DNA of 64,000 nucleotides from Photorhabdus caribbeanensis (GCF_018448885.1 NZ_RCWB01000003.1:62001-126000), one strand, 5' to 3'. Counted from the stretch's first letter, positions 55,358 through 64,000 are shown. The notes: generated from the letters alone by a model not told the origin. Made by a program: numbers and translations.

Positions 55358-56409
55358 GCGATCCTCCTGTAATAAAGCGCATATTGATGCTTAGTGGCGG
55401 CCGGTGTATTGAAAAGCCGTCCTGCGGTCTTGAGCGATGTATTATCTTCACGCATCAGAGCGCCTCCCAGACGAGGGTGAATGCGCCTGGCGCTCTGTTC
55501 AAATGAACAATACAGCGTGTTGTACAACCGACTGCCCCGGTATTGCGGTGCAACTGCTACGGTTTTCAACAATCCGATAGCGGGCTGACCTTTTTGTAGA
55601 ACTGAGAGACTCAGAAGTAACCCGGCAATTTCGCCGTTGGTGGTTTTAGCCAGAAATGACGCAGGATAACGGCAAAAAGGTTTAATAAACTCTTCACTAC
55701 AGTGCTGTTGAAAGGCTGACCAAGATGGCGTGGTATAAGCGAAATTTTCGCCAAATACTGAGTCGATAAAAGAATAAAGTTTAACCTGTTCTTGCATCCA
55801 TAATTCCGGTGTTAACGGCAACAATGTCGCTTGAACATCAGGAAGTTTTTGCGCGCGTTGATGAGCTTGTTGAAAGTTGCCTGCTATTGCCTGAGTATCG
55901 TCGAATAGCGAGGTATAGCGATAACGGATATCAAACCCTAACTCTTTTAACAAAAGAGGATAGTAAGGAGGGTTATAAGGTTCATGCTCAAAGGGAGGGA
56001 CCTCAAAATGATCAAGTCGAACGCGGTAATCGCCGAAAGTTGAAAAATTAATGGGTCCGTAGAGATTACGCGCACCATTTTCCTTGGCCCATTGTTCCAA
56101 GGCGCTAAACAGCATAGTGTTGCTTGCTATGTCATTATCGGTTTCCCAAAAGCCGAAAAATGCGGCAGATCGGCCATCAACCCTATGAGGTACTAAAAAG
56201 CCGACAAGACGAGCTTTCCCTGGAATGCAGCCAATCCAAGCTTTACTGTGATTAAACCAGGAATTCTTTGGGCTGAACTGTTGTTGTACCTTTTCTCGGT
56301 CTTCGCCAGGCCAGAGCGGCCAATCGCGATAAATAATTGGCGGAAGGTCAAGAAAACCTTCGGGCAGTGGATTGGCCGGAGACCATTCTCCCATGAAGAT
56401 ATTAGACAT
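55354..56409 (-). CDS. YghO-like GNAT-family protein
   Basis: 351-aa protein with an N-terminal block typical of YghO relatives (GPINFSTFGDYRVRLD, then PPFEHEPYNPPYYPLLLKELGF) and a C-terminal GNAT-like fold with VAVAPQYRGSRLYNTLY as the acyl-CoA-binding loop. Some relatives act as N-acyltransferases in lipid synthesis. ATG at 56409 has AAGGAG and overlaps the upstream gene by 8 bases; the frame extending to 56565 is overlap only. Acyl transfer is inferred. Confidence 0.72.
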   Translation of the reverse strand: MSNIFMGEWSPANPLPEGFLDLPPIIYRDWPLWPGEDREKVQQQFSPKNSWFNHSKAWIGCIPGKARLVGFLVPHRVDGRSAAFFGFWETDNDIASNTMLFSALEQWAKENGARNLYGPINFSTFGDYRVRLDHFEVPPFEHEPYNPPYYPLLLKELGFDIRYRYTSLFDDTQAIAGNFQQAHQRAQKLPDVQATLLPLTPELWMQEQVKLYSFIDSVFGENFAYTTPSWSAFQQHCSEEFIKPFCRYPASFLAKTTNGEIAGLLLSLSVLQKGQPAIGLLKTVAVAPQYRGSRLYNTLYCSFEQSARRIHPRLGGALMREDNTSLKTAGRLFNTPAATKHQYALYYRRIA

Positions 56410-59146
56410 GTTCACTCCTTGATGCCTGTTCTTCTGTTGTGGTGTCGTGCAAGCGGACAACACTCCCAGTTGCGCCATCCATGCGTACTCGATCGCCATC
56501 TTGCAAAATTTGTGTGACGGCAGGAATGCCAACAATTGCGGGGATACCCAGTTCACGGGCGACAACAGCGGAATGTGAGAGAGTAGAACCGCGTTCGATT
56601 AATAATCCACCGGCTGTGGGGAATAACGGCGCCCAACCGGGATCGGTACGCACAGTACACAGGATCTGACCTGCCAGCGACATTTCATCTTGTGGATTTT
56701 TAATTAATCGGATAGTTGTTTCAACCTGCCCTGGGTAGCAACCTATGCCTTGTAGCACGTTGCTATCAGTTGGAGCCTGTTTTTCCCGATAGGGATAACT
56801 GTAATCTTGCTGTTGATACAGTGAGCCTCTAATGAAAAGGTGATGAGCGGGTTCATCCTCGGTTTCGTAGCTGGCATATTCTTGCTTGCGTATAGCAACT
56901 AAAGGCTTAAGCTGGGTTTGTATTACTGTTCCTTCGTAGCTGCTGTAGATCTCCTCTAATGTGAGATAAAAAATATCGCGAGGTTCAGCGAGAATGCCTT
57001 CTAGTGCATAGGCTTGGCCAAGTTGTATGAAAATATCCCGGTATAGCCCAAACATACGGGTCCGGGTGAAGCGCATATTTTCCCGGTGGCGTATCGCCTG
57101 ACGCAATTTCTGCAAATTCTTTTTGAAGGCGTTCATGCGTCTGGAGCCAAGTCGCTCGTGTATTTGTTGAAATGCCGTATTTTCGGCCTGAGTGCGCAAT
57201 TTTCTTTCCCGGCTAGATAACGTCTCTGGCGTGAGAGTATCGATAGCAAGGTAGTTTTTTAGTATCAGAAATAGAAAACTGGGATCTTGTTTTAACGTGA
57301 TGGTTTCCAGCTTCAATTCACCCATCGTGCGATCGCCATATTTTTTAATATAATCGATGCACTGCTGGTGGAATGATTCATCGAGTTGGCGTACTTGGGT
57401 CAACAGGGTACGAGCATCACCGTGGGTTAACAGGTTGCACAACTCAGGGTGCTGGCGTGCATATTGGCACATCTTTAATAGCACTTTGGTTGGTTGGGTG
57501 CTTTCAATATCTTCATCCCCAGAGAGAAGATCACCTAATAATGCCGATGAATTCTCAATACCGGCAGCAATTAGCTCCCGATTTACTCGGCCATTAAACA
57601 TCATCACATAGAAGTCGTTCAGGATCGGCGTTGTCCAGCGTCGTAGCAGATGTTCATCCAGATATTTCAATTTCTCGATCAATTGGCTGCTGTTACAGGT
57701 ATACGGTTCTGCTTGTTTTATGGCGGCGGCATGCCATTTGAACTGCTCTAAAAATAGTTCTACCCGTTGATCCATAGTCCTAAAGGCATATAACAGGCGC
57801 AAGAGTGCCCACCCCATTTTGGGCAGTTTCTTTATTTTATTGCCCAGTGAAAGTGTTTTATCCTCAACAAAGTCAACCGGGTCTTCCAGCCCCATCATTC
57901 TTTCCATATCTTTTTTATTGGTTTGGAAAGAGGGGAGTAATAATAGCCCTTTATACCAATTGTTGATGTTGTAATAGATCCTGCCTTTAATTAAACCGAG
58001 CATGTTTTCTAACATGGAACGATGCTGGTTAACTTGTTTATCCGAGCAACCTAAGGCACGTATTGTCTGTTCATAAACGGTGGCATAACCGGCGCGAGCA
58101 AAAGAGAAAGTTAATGGTGTTGTTATTCCACAATAAGATTCCTGAATATTGGAATTATCGAAGATAATATAAGGCTCGCTTTTATCATCCAGACGTGGCA
58201 GTCGGGTTATTGGCCGGGTCTGTAGAATAAAGATTTTATGGTTTTGAATCGTCCATTCGATATCTTGTGGGCATCCCCGTTCTGCCGCGATTTTTTTGCC
58301 GATATTTCGTAATGCATAGATTTCATTATCGAGTAAGGTCGGTTGCCACTGTTTTTCTTCCGCGACGGGTATGGTTACTGTACCGCTGCCATTGGTGGTA
58401 TCGAAAACACTTGCTGTCTCTTTTTGTGTGATATGGCGTTCAATCTCAGGTGTAGTGAGATGAACTGAGAATTCGTCGGTATCACATTCGCCGGAAACCA
58501 CACCTTCGCCGGTGCCCCAGGCGGATGAGATCAGGCAATGTTGCCTGCTACCCGTCACTGGGTGGGCAGTAAACATGACGCCAGAAACCTCACCGGCAAC
58601 CATGTTCTGAATGATGACAGCACTACTTATATTGCCCATCGGTAGCTGTTTGTGTAGGCGGTATTGTAATGCGCGCGTGTTAAAAGCTGAGGCCATCACA
58701 GCACGTAAGCTATTGGCCAGAGCTGATTTACCCCGTTGAAATAGGTAGCTGTCCATCTGCCCGGCGAAAGAGGCATTGGCGGCGTCCTCGCCAATGGCTG
58801 ATGAGCGAACAGCGAAAAATGCATCTGGGTGATTCTCCGATAAGAGAGCCAATTCTTCTTCTAATTCAGCAGGCAATGGAATCGACTGTATCCACTGACG
58901 CAATGGCGCAGCAATAGCGTCAAGTTTTTCCTGGCTGATATCATGTGGTACGTTAGCCAACTGTTCTATGATGTTGCTTGCAAATGTATCTTTGATAAGT
59001 AGGCTATTGAGTACCTCGCTGCTGATGATCCAATAATTAGGTACAGGAAAACCGTTTTGCGTAAGCCATAATAAATTGGCTGCTTTGCCGCCTAAGGAAT
59101 GTTCTGCCAATTCAATAGCGTTATTTTGAGTGTAGAGATATTTCAT
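56402..59146 (-). CDS. PEP-synthase-like phosphotransferase (rifampin phosphotransferase / PigC architecture)
   Basis: 914 aa. ATP-grasp PPDK_N domain (1-320: SLGGKAANL, AVRSSAIGEDAANASFAGQ, GVMFTAHPVTG, ILQTRPIT), a middle domain (330-770) unlike PEP synthase, and the swivelling phosphohistidine domain (780-905) with TLSHSAVVAREL, His858. The PEP/pyruvate barrel of true PEP synthase is absent. Relatives phosphorylate rifampin or, as PigC, join pyrroles in prodigiosin synthesis, so a small-molecule ligase or kinase role is likely. 162 bases after the reductase gene. Confidence 0.8.
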   Translation of the reverse strand: MKYLYTQNNAIELAEHSLGGKAANLLWLTQNGFPVPNYWIISSEVLNSLLIKDTFASNIIEQLANVPHDISQEKLDAIAAPLRQWIQSIPLPAELEEELALLSENHPDAFFAVRSSAIGEDAANASFAGQMDSYLFQRGKSALANSLRAVMASAFNTRALQYRLHKQLPMGNISSAVIIQNMVAGEVSGVMFTAHPVTGSRQHCLISSAWGTGEGVVSGECDTDEFSVHLTTPEIERHITQKETASVFDTTNGSGTVTIPVAEEKQWQPTLLDNEIYALRNIGKKIAAERGCPQDIEWTIQNHKIFILQTRPITRLPRLDDKSEPYIIFDNSNIQESYCGITTPLTFSFARAGYATVYEQTIRALGCSDKQVNQHRSMLENMLGLIKGRIYYNINNWYKGLLLLPSFQTNKKDMERMMGLEDPVDFVEDKTLSLGNKIKKLPKMGWALLRLLYAFRTMDQRVELFLEQFKWHAAAIKQAEPYTCNSSQLIEKLKYLDEHLLRRWTTPILNDFYVMMFNGRVNRELIAAGIENSSALLGDLLSGDEDIESTQPTKVLLKMCQYARQHPELCNLLTHGDARTLLTQVRQLDESFHQQCIDYIKKYGDRTMGELKLETITLKQDPSFLFLILKNYLAIDTLTPETLSSRERKLRTQAENTAFQQIHERLGSRRMNAFKKNLQKLRQAIRHRENMRFTRTRMFGLYRDIFIQLGQAYALEGILAEPRDIFYLTLEEIYSSYEGTVIQTQLKPLVAIRKQEYASYETEDEPAHHLFIRGSLYQQQDYSYPYREKQAPTDSNVLQGIGCYPGQVETTIRLIKNPQDEMSLAGQILCTVRTDPGWAPLFPTAGGLLIERGSTLSHSAVVARELGIPAIVGIPAVTQILQDGDRVRMDGATGSVVRLHDTTTEEQASRSEHV

Positions 59147-59308
59147 ATTATTCCACCAATGCAGCAATAGGATACTTTGCTTACATCATGGTCTTATCTG
59201 CACGTAATATTGTTGGCGTGAATAGATCAATAAGATATGAATGTATTACAAGCTATTGCTGCACCCTTATTCTAGAGGAAGAGTAAATTAAATAGTTTAT
59301 TCGATTGA

Positions 59309-61837
59309 TTATTTATTCCGTGTTAATGAAATAAGCCAGCGGAGCGTTTTCATTGTGCGCTCCATAAATGGATAACCAACAACATTGTGGGCCATCATGT
59401 AAAGCGGAATCCTTCTCATCCATAAATCACGCAGCGCTAATTCATAGCCACGACGCCAACTTATTGGATCAAGAGAGAGCCCCGATTTTTGCTCAAGTTC
59501 AACCCGGTGTAGTTCTATATAATAGGCCACCTTATCTGCATCGCTTTGTTGGTCTAAGCTAAAAGCCAGAAGTTCTGCCAGGTCGCGTTGTGGTAGATGC
59601 AAAGTAGACAATTCCCAATCCCAAGCGCATAAACGTAGCTCGGTTTCTTGTTGCCGGAAGGCAATATTGCGCGGGTTGAAATCACCGTGGATCAATGTCC
59701 TTGGCATCTGTTCGATTTCTTTCCACCAGGTAGCGGTGTTGTCTACCCAGTACTGGAAATCTTTCTCTTCTTCGGCGGTGAACAACTCAGGGAACGTTTG
59801 GTGGACAAAATTGCCCAGTTTTTGCCATAGGGGCTTCATCTGGGAAACCGTATCGGCATTCGCAATTTGCAGTTGTGGGAACTTCAACGTGAGCTCTTCT
59901 TCTCGTCCCAGCCAGATAGAGTGAATATCGGCTATTCCTCGGATGGCGGCTTCAAGGTGGCGTGGCTCCCAAGGTGTTTCCAGGTTAATGTTGTTCATTA
60001 ACACCATATCCTGGAGCAATTCTTCAATCAGGGCATAAGTTCCGGTTGCTTCGTTTTCAATTACACCATAGATAATTGGAATATAGCGCATCAACCGTGG
60101 ATCTTGCTGGTTCATAATCGCCAGTTCACGGCTATGGCTTTGGTTAAATTCAAGCTGATGTTTAAGATCCTGGAAAACAGCAAATAACTCAGGAGAGCAG
60201 TGTTTGGCGATATCCAGCACCATATTAACGACTTCACTCCCCAGAGGTTTCAGTTTCAGCATCACGGGTAAATTATTCTGTGCGGATGTCGTCATGGAAA
60301 AAGGAAATAAGCCAATTAAACGTTCCGCATAATTTGAACTCAGATGGGTCAACATACTGTGCTCGTCACTGCCAGAAAATTTAGGTTTGATCGTGGTTAA
60401 ATAGGCCCCTTGTAATACAGGATTAAAATCTGCTTGCTGGAAGAAGGAGAGATCAAGTTCCTGTGGGGTATGCGCAGTAATATTGCTAGTGGTGGCAGGG
60501 CGATAGCGGCCAAGTCTTTCATGTGATTGAGCGAACTCATCCGCAGCAATAGCTGACAGAGTTGAAATATCAAGGGCCAGGCAATAGCTGGCGATGATCT
60601 CAGCCAGGCGGGCGGTGCCGTTTTCATCGGTGCAGCCCAACAGGTTCAGACATTCACGTTGGTGTGGTAGATTGGTTCCGCCACCAATGGTACCGACGAT
60701 CAAAGAAGGCAGTGTGATACTGCAATAGACGCGATTATCGGCAGTTAATGTCATGTGCAAGTGGGCGACTGACGATTCATGTACGCAGGCAATATCCTGC
60801 CCTAGAGCGGTAAACATCCCGGCGATCACATTTGCGGCATTAATATTTATGCCAATCATTCCTGAGGCGATAGCGCCTTCGCTGACATGATGATAAGCCG
60901 TGACCAGTTGTTGTGGAGTGACTCGTAAGATTTGCTGGCAGGATTCAGCATCTAAATAAACTTCAGCTACTACACGAGTTCCACGTCCTTCGATGAAAGG
61001 TTGATAAGACACCTTTTTATCACTAGATGTATTACCATCGATCATAAAGTGGCGTAGTGGTATAAACGCCATTTTGGCTAACTGCTGTTGGATCCATTGA
61101 CATGCATACCAAGTGCAGATGGTGGTCATATTTTGACCCGCTGCGGCGGCGGTATTGTAGATAAATTGCAAATGGACGCTGCGACCGATGATATGTGGCT
61201 TTATTTCCAACAATTGCGCATGTTTGGAATGGCGTCCTATTTCATACCGTAATTCGCTGATATGTTCTTTGACCCAATCACTGAACATAATGCTATGCGA
61301 GACGCTATGAAATTCAAAACGCGGGGCTCGTATCATGCGTTGACCAAGTACACGCGCGGTCGTCCCTCCTGATTGCGTAATGGCGGAAGAACCACGGGAT
61401 ACCGAAGCAATTAAAGCGCCTTCTGTGGTGGCAAGTGGGGCATAATATATCCCTTGAGCGTATTGTCCCTTTATCAAGAGAGGGCCGGCGATCCCAACAG
61501 GGATTTCTATTGAGCCAATAAATCCTTCAATGGTTTTTGTCAGCTTGGTCGCATCCAGACGGGTATTTGCCACGTGTTCTAATGTATGCCCGGTATGTTT
61601 TGCCAAATAATCCAGACGTTTTTGTCGCGCTTCCTCGGTGTAGGTGTAGAGGTGGCGGCGGGGCAATAGTTTCACTTGGGTTGTTTCTGTACGGACGGCA
61701 GATGCTCCTTGGTGTTTTTTGATGCTGAATATGTCACGTGACAATTCTAGAATAGAACCTCGCGCACAGTTTTCTATGTGATCAGTGGTATTATCTGATG
61801 CATCACTTACATATGATTGGATATTCTTTTGCAGCAT
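59309..61837 (-). CDS. HMG-CoA reductase domain fused to an APH/choline-kinase-fold kinase
   Basis: 842 aa. Residues 95-455 form an HMG-CoA reductase: IPVGIAGPL, ATTEGALIAS (Glu139), SDKK (Lys274), GQD (Asp348), VGTIGGGT, and QSH (His439), so all four catalytic residues are kept. The NADPH-site motif usually DAMG is AAAG (231-234), losing the Asp. Residues about 540-842 form an aminoglycoside/choline-kinase fold with HGDFNPRN (717-724) and Asp740. Product alcohol may be phosphorylated by the fused kinase. ATG at 61837 has AAAGGAAA. Confidence 0.85.
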   Translation of the reverse strand: MLQKNIQSYVSDASDNTTDHIENCARGSILELSRDIFSIKKHQGASAVRTETTQVKLLPRRHLYTYTEEARQKRLDYLAKHTGHTLEHVANTRLDATKLTKTIEGFIGSIEIPVGIAGPLLIKGQYAQGIYYAPLATTEGALIASVSRGSSAITQSGGTTARVLGQRMIRAPRFEFHSVSHSIMFSDWVKEHISELRYEIGRHSKHAQLLEIKPHIIGRSVHLQFIYNTAAAAGQNMTTICTWYACQWIQQQLAKMAFIPLRHFMIDGNTSSDKKVSYQPFIEGRGTRVVAEVYLDAESCQQILRVTPQQLVTAYHHVSEGAIASGMIGININAANVIAGMFTALGQDIACVHESSVAHLHMTLTADNRVYCSITLPSLIVGTIGGGTNLPHQRECLNLLGCTDENGTARLAEIIASYCLALDISTLSAIAADEFAQSHERLGRYRPATTSNITAHTPQELDLSFFQQADFNPVLQGAYLTTIKPKFSGSDEHSMLTHLSSNYAERLIGLFPFSMTTSAQNNLPVMLKLKPLGSEVVNMVLDIAKHCSPELFAVFQDLKHQLEFNQSHSRELAIMNQQDPRLMRYIPIIYGVIENEATGTYALIEELLQDMVLMNNINLETPWEPRHLEAAIRGIADIHSIWLGREEELTLKFPQLQIANADTVSQMKPLWQKLGNFVHQTFPELFTAEEEKDFQYWVDNTATWWKEIEQMPRTLIHGDFNPRNIAFRQQETELRLCAWDWELSTLHLPQRDLAELLAFSLDQQSDADKVAYYIELHRVELEQKSGLSLDPISWRRGYELALRDLWMRRIPLYMMAHNVVGYPFMERTMKTLRWLISLTRNK

Positions 61838-61857
61838 AACTATATTTCCTTTAATAC

Positions 61858-62802
61858 CTAAGCAAACCCAAGCTTTATTAAGATGCTGGCAGCGCAAACC
61901 GAGTAACCCAGCACCATAAATATTCCCACGACAGCTTCATCACGTTTGCGATTTTGGATAGTGGGACTACGGAGGAATTTACTTAATTGCCATAGACACA
62001 ATGCATAACAAACGACCAAGATAATTAACGCCCATAACGCTATACCATCAGTGGTGATACGGATTAGCCAAATTTGTAATATCAACATTACGGTGAGTAA
62101 TGACGCGATAATAGCGACAGCCCCTTTTCTGCCGAAAATAGATGAATAGGTCGGTATTTCCAGACGTTCTTCATCTGGGCCTTTACACTTGCGTGTAATT
62201 TCAAAACTGAATCCAGAGAAAAAGCACAACCCCATCAAAACCCATATTGGGAAATTGAGTGTGAGGTCAGGAGTGGCGATATTGGCCAACCACCAGATAA
62301 TGAGCGGCATTACCAGCATATGGGAAATAGCATACCAAGTAAGGTGTTGGTTTAACCATTCACCGATAAAGAACTCTTTCCCCATAAGACAGGTCCAGAT
62401 AAAGACCAACAGCCAGGCAAAAGTAACTGAACCCATTCCCCGATCTAAGAATAGACTTCCACCTAATTGTAATGCGATACAACAGATGCCAAGCACCCGT
62501 AGATTTTTCAGCGTAATAATACCGCGTTGTAAAATCCGCTGTGGATGATGTTCACAATCCAGTTGATAATCCTTATGCTCATCGAATATCCGTAGTAGTA
62601 AAAAATAGGAGAAGGACATCAGGCAACCGAGCAGGATTTCCCATGACAAAACGGGCTTTTCTCCGATTGAATAAAAAGCTACGGAATAGCTGATGATATA
62701 AAAGAGAAAGAAAAGCGGCGCATTTTGTAGTGGAAAACGCTCATCCATCCATAGCTTTATCCTCTTACCAATGAATTTTGAATAAATATCTTGGCTTTCC
62801 AT
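61858..62802 (-). CDS. UbiA-superfamily prenyltransferase-like membrane protein
   Basis: 314 aa, about eight helices. The first Asp-rich motif is RIFDEHKDYQLD (71-82, Asp74, Asp78, Asp82); the second is degenerate, EITRKCKGPDEE (201-212). UbiA enzymes move polyprenyl groups to aromatic, sugar or glycerol acceptors, and archaeal relatives make ether lipids. First gene of the seven-gene operon, 20 bp before the reductase. AGGAAT lies 8 bases before the ATG. Which substrate it uses is not evident. Confidence 0.8.
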   Translation of the reverse strand: MESQDIYSKFIGKRIKLWMDERFPLQNAPLFFLFYIISYSVAFYSIGEKPVLSWEILLGCLMSFSYFLLLRIFDEHKDYQLDCEHHPQRILQRGIITLKNLRVLGICCIALQLGGSLFLDRGMGSVTFAWLLVFIWTCLMGKEFFIGEWLNQHLTWYAISHMLVMPLIIWWLANIATPDLTLNFPIWVLMGLCFFSGFSFEITRKCKGPDEERLEIPTYSSIFGRKGAVAIIASLLTVMLILQIWLIRITTDGIALWALIILVVCYALCLWQLSKFLRSPTIQNRKRDEAVVGIFMVLGYSVCAASILIKLGFA

Positions 62803-63422
62803 ACATCATTCCTATTTATTGTATAAAGACTAAACTATATACACGTGTGAAAATTCAGCTAAAGGATAATCAATCCAGAAGAGAATCTTAATTAAAGTCT
62901 ATGTGTGCTTTTTAACATTATCTCTCTAAATAACTTAAAAAATACATATAGACTAGAGTCATACATTAAGCCAAAAGTTTGCTATCGGCTATAATCAGTA
63001 TGTGTAAATTTTAATTTTAGCATGCAACTTATGTTTACAGTTTTCTCTATAACTGTATGTTTATACGATGTTTTTATTTTGTCCTTATGTTGAGGAATAA
63101 CAGGCTCCGATATCATGCTTTAGGCAAATATAAATGAGTATCTGTCTTGTTATCTGTATAACTTGTCACGTAAATAAATTTTTCGTAAGACAAAGTTTCT
63201 CCATATAAGATACCGGAATAAAACAATAAATGATTAGTTATTGTAATTGAATGAGTGAGGGGATGTTTTGATTTAGCGCAGTTTATAGTCAGATATTACC
63301 ACAATAATTAAAAGGTAATATTTACAGTTAGGTTTGTATTGGATTCTTGATGTAGGATCGGAGAATGCCGATATATTTTGGCTAAATAGCTACGTTACTT
63401 TATCAAGTAAGGAGTCTGAGCT
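62803..63422. other. 620-bp AT-rich region upstream of the lipid operon
   Basis: No gene on either strand and no recognised repeat. Very AT-rich, typical of H-NS-bound promoter DNA. It should carry the operon promoter (minus strand; TATAGT near 62835 is a candidate -10) and the promoter of the ubiT remnant (plus strand). Unusually long for this window. Confidence 0.45.
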
Positions 63423-63719
63423 GTGTTAGGAAAAATCCACAATCTTACTCTGTGCTGGTTTACTACTGTCCGAGCTAGTCATTTAGTTGTCAACCAGTAT
63501 AAGCAGGAAGAGGTTAGTTTCAGCGACGAAGCCAATGATCTGATTCTGATAATTATCCGTACAGAATTAGGGTTGTGTGTTAAAAATTTGGTAGATGCGA
63601 TAGCGTTGAAATTCATGTTTACTGTTTTCTGTGCAGGTTTGTTGCAATTGGCTGAATGTGTAAAAGCGAGTTTGCCGGAGGGCGCGGATCAGCATGATCT
63701 GGCGCGATTATCATGTTGA
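63423..63719 (+). pseudogene. ubiT: UbiT (YhbT) remnant with internal deletions
   Basis: 98 codons from GTG (AAGGAG upstream). It resembles the 174-aa E. coli YhbT but lacks two blocks: after MLGKI it jumps to LCWFTTV (about 45 residues lost), and after DLILI it jumps to TELGLCVKNLVDAI (about 20 lost). UbiT is an SCP2 lipid-binding protein needed for oxygen-independent ubiquinone synthesis with UbiU and UbiV. The frame stays open but the SCP2 fold cannot be complete. Confidence 0.7.
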
Positions 63720-64000
63720 TCAGGGTAGAAATTCCGGTAGATGCCGCGGGAATAGATCGGTTATTACGGAAATCTTTTGATACTTCGGCGGAAGCGGAAT
63801 TGGTCCAACAATTGCGGGAAGATGGATTATTGACGTTAGGCGTGGTTGCCACAGATGACGAAGGCCAGGTAATCGGTTACGTGGCTTTTAGTCCGGTGGA
63901 TATTAATGGTGAAGATCGCCAATGGGTTGGTCTGGAGCCGTTAGCCGTTGCGGAAGAATATCGTCGGCAGGGGATTGGTGAAAAGCTGGTGTATGAAGGT
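63715..64000 (+). CDS. yhbS: YhbS, GNAT-family N-acetyltransferase, 3' end outside window
   Basis: The ATG at 63715 overlaps the end of the ubiT remnant (ATGTTGA). 95 residues are visible: MLIRVEIPVDAAGIDRLLRK, VATDDEGQVIGYVAFSPV and the CoA loop VAEEYRRQGIGEKLV. yhbT-yhbS is the E. coli order, so conserved sequence resumes here and marks the right edge of the island. Confidence 0.85.

Noticed and set aside
57357-57611. Short plus-strand ORFs opposite the PEP-synthase-like gene
   Set aside because: Chance frames antisense to a well-supported 914-aa protein.

Overview
The window looks like a chromosomal segment of a moderately AT-rich gammaproteobacterium of the order Enterobacterales. Core gene order and protein sequences match the Escherichia coli blocks cysQ-ytfJKL-msrA-tamAB-ytfP-ppa-fbp-mpl, argR-mdh and ispB-rplU-rpmA-obgE-dacB-greA-yhbY-rlmE-ftsH-folP-glmM-secG-leuU-metY-rimP-nusA-infB-rbfA-truB-rpsO-pnp-nlpI-yrbN-deaD. 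Base composition, three 127-bp ERIC elements and the large accessory insertion fit the Photorhabdus/Xenorhabdus branch (Morganellaceae). That placement is an inference, not a database result.

Layout. 1-42480 is almost all conserved housekeeping sequence: sulfur nucleotide turnover, outer-membrane assembly (TamA/TamB), central metabolism, wall recycling, ribosomal proteins, RNA methylation, FtsH protease, folate and amino-sugar synthesis, two tRNAs, the translation/transcription operon rimP to pnp, and deaD. The only accessory spot here is a Ner-like regulator facing two tandem Mu-transposase-type DNA-binding genes (17104-18358).

42481-63420 is a ~21-kb island between deaD and a decayed ubiT (yhbT) plus yhbS. 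In E. coli this interval holds mtr, yhbW and ubiV/ubiU. In order the island holds: (i) a MazF/PemK-type toxin whose antitoxin gene is cut exactly at a Tn3-family terminal inverted repeat, with a second, different 38-bp repeat abutting it; (ii) an arsenic module: a PadR-type regulator with a cysteine cluster and a perfect operator in its promoter, an ArsP-like organoarsenical permease, a 70-residue protein with a duplicated Cys-Cys motif, and an ArsM methyltransferase; (iii) wreckage of a resolvase, an IS110-family transposase and a btsS sensor gene without its kinase half; (iv) an HlyD-type adaptor with two ABC-2 permeases but no ATPase gene; (v) a dead HigB/HigA-like toxin-antitoxin pair whose antitoxin gene is split by an ERIC element with a recognisable TA duplication; and (vi) a seven-gene minus-strand operon (62802 down to 52609).

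That operon is the most unusual part. It encodes a UbiA-type prenyltransferase, an HMG-CoA-reductase domain fused to an aminoglycoside/choline-kinase-fold domain, a PEP-synthase-like (rifampin-phosphotransferase-like) enzyme, a YghO-like GNAT protein, an OleC-like AMP-forming synthetase, a CDP-alcohol phosphatidyltransferase and a CarS-like CTP transferase. Read together they suggest reduction of a thioester to an alcohol, phosphorylation, activation with CTP, transfer of a phospho-alcohol, and prenyl or acyl attachment: an unrecognised lipid or isoprenoid-phospholipid pathway. The product is unknown.
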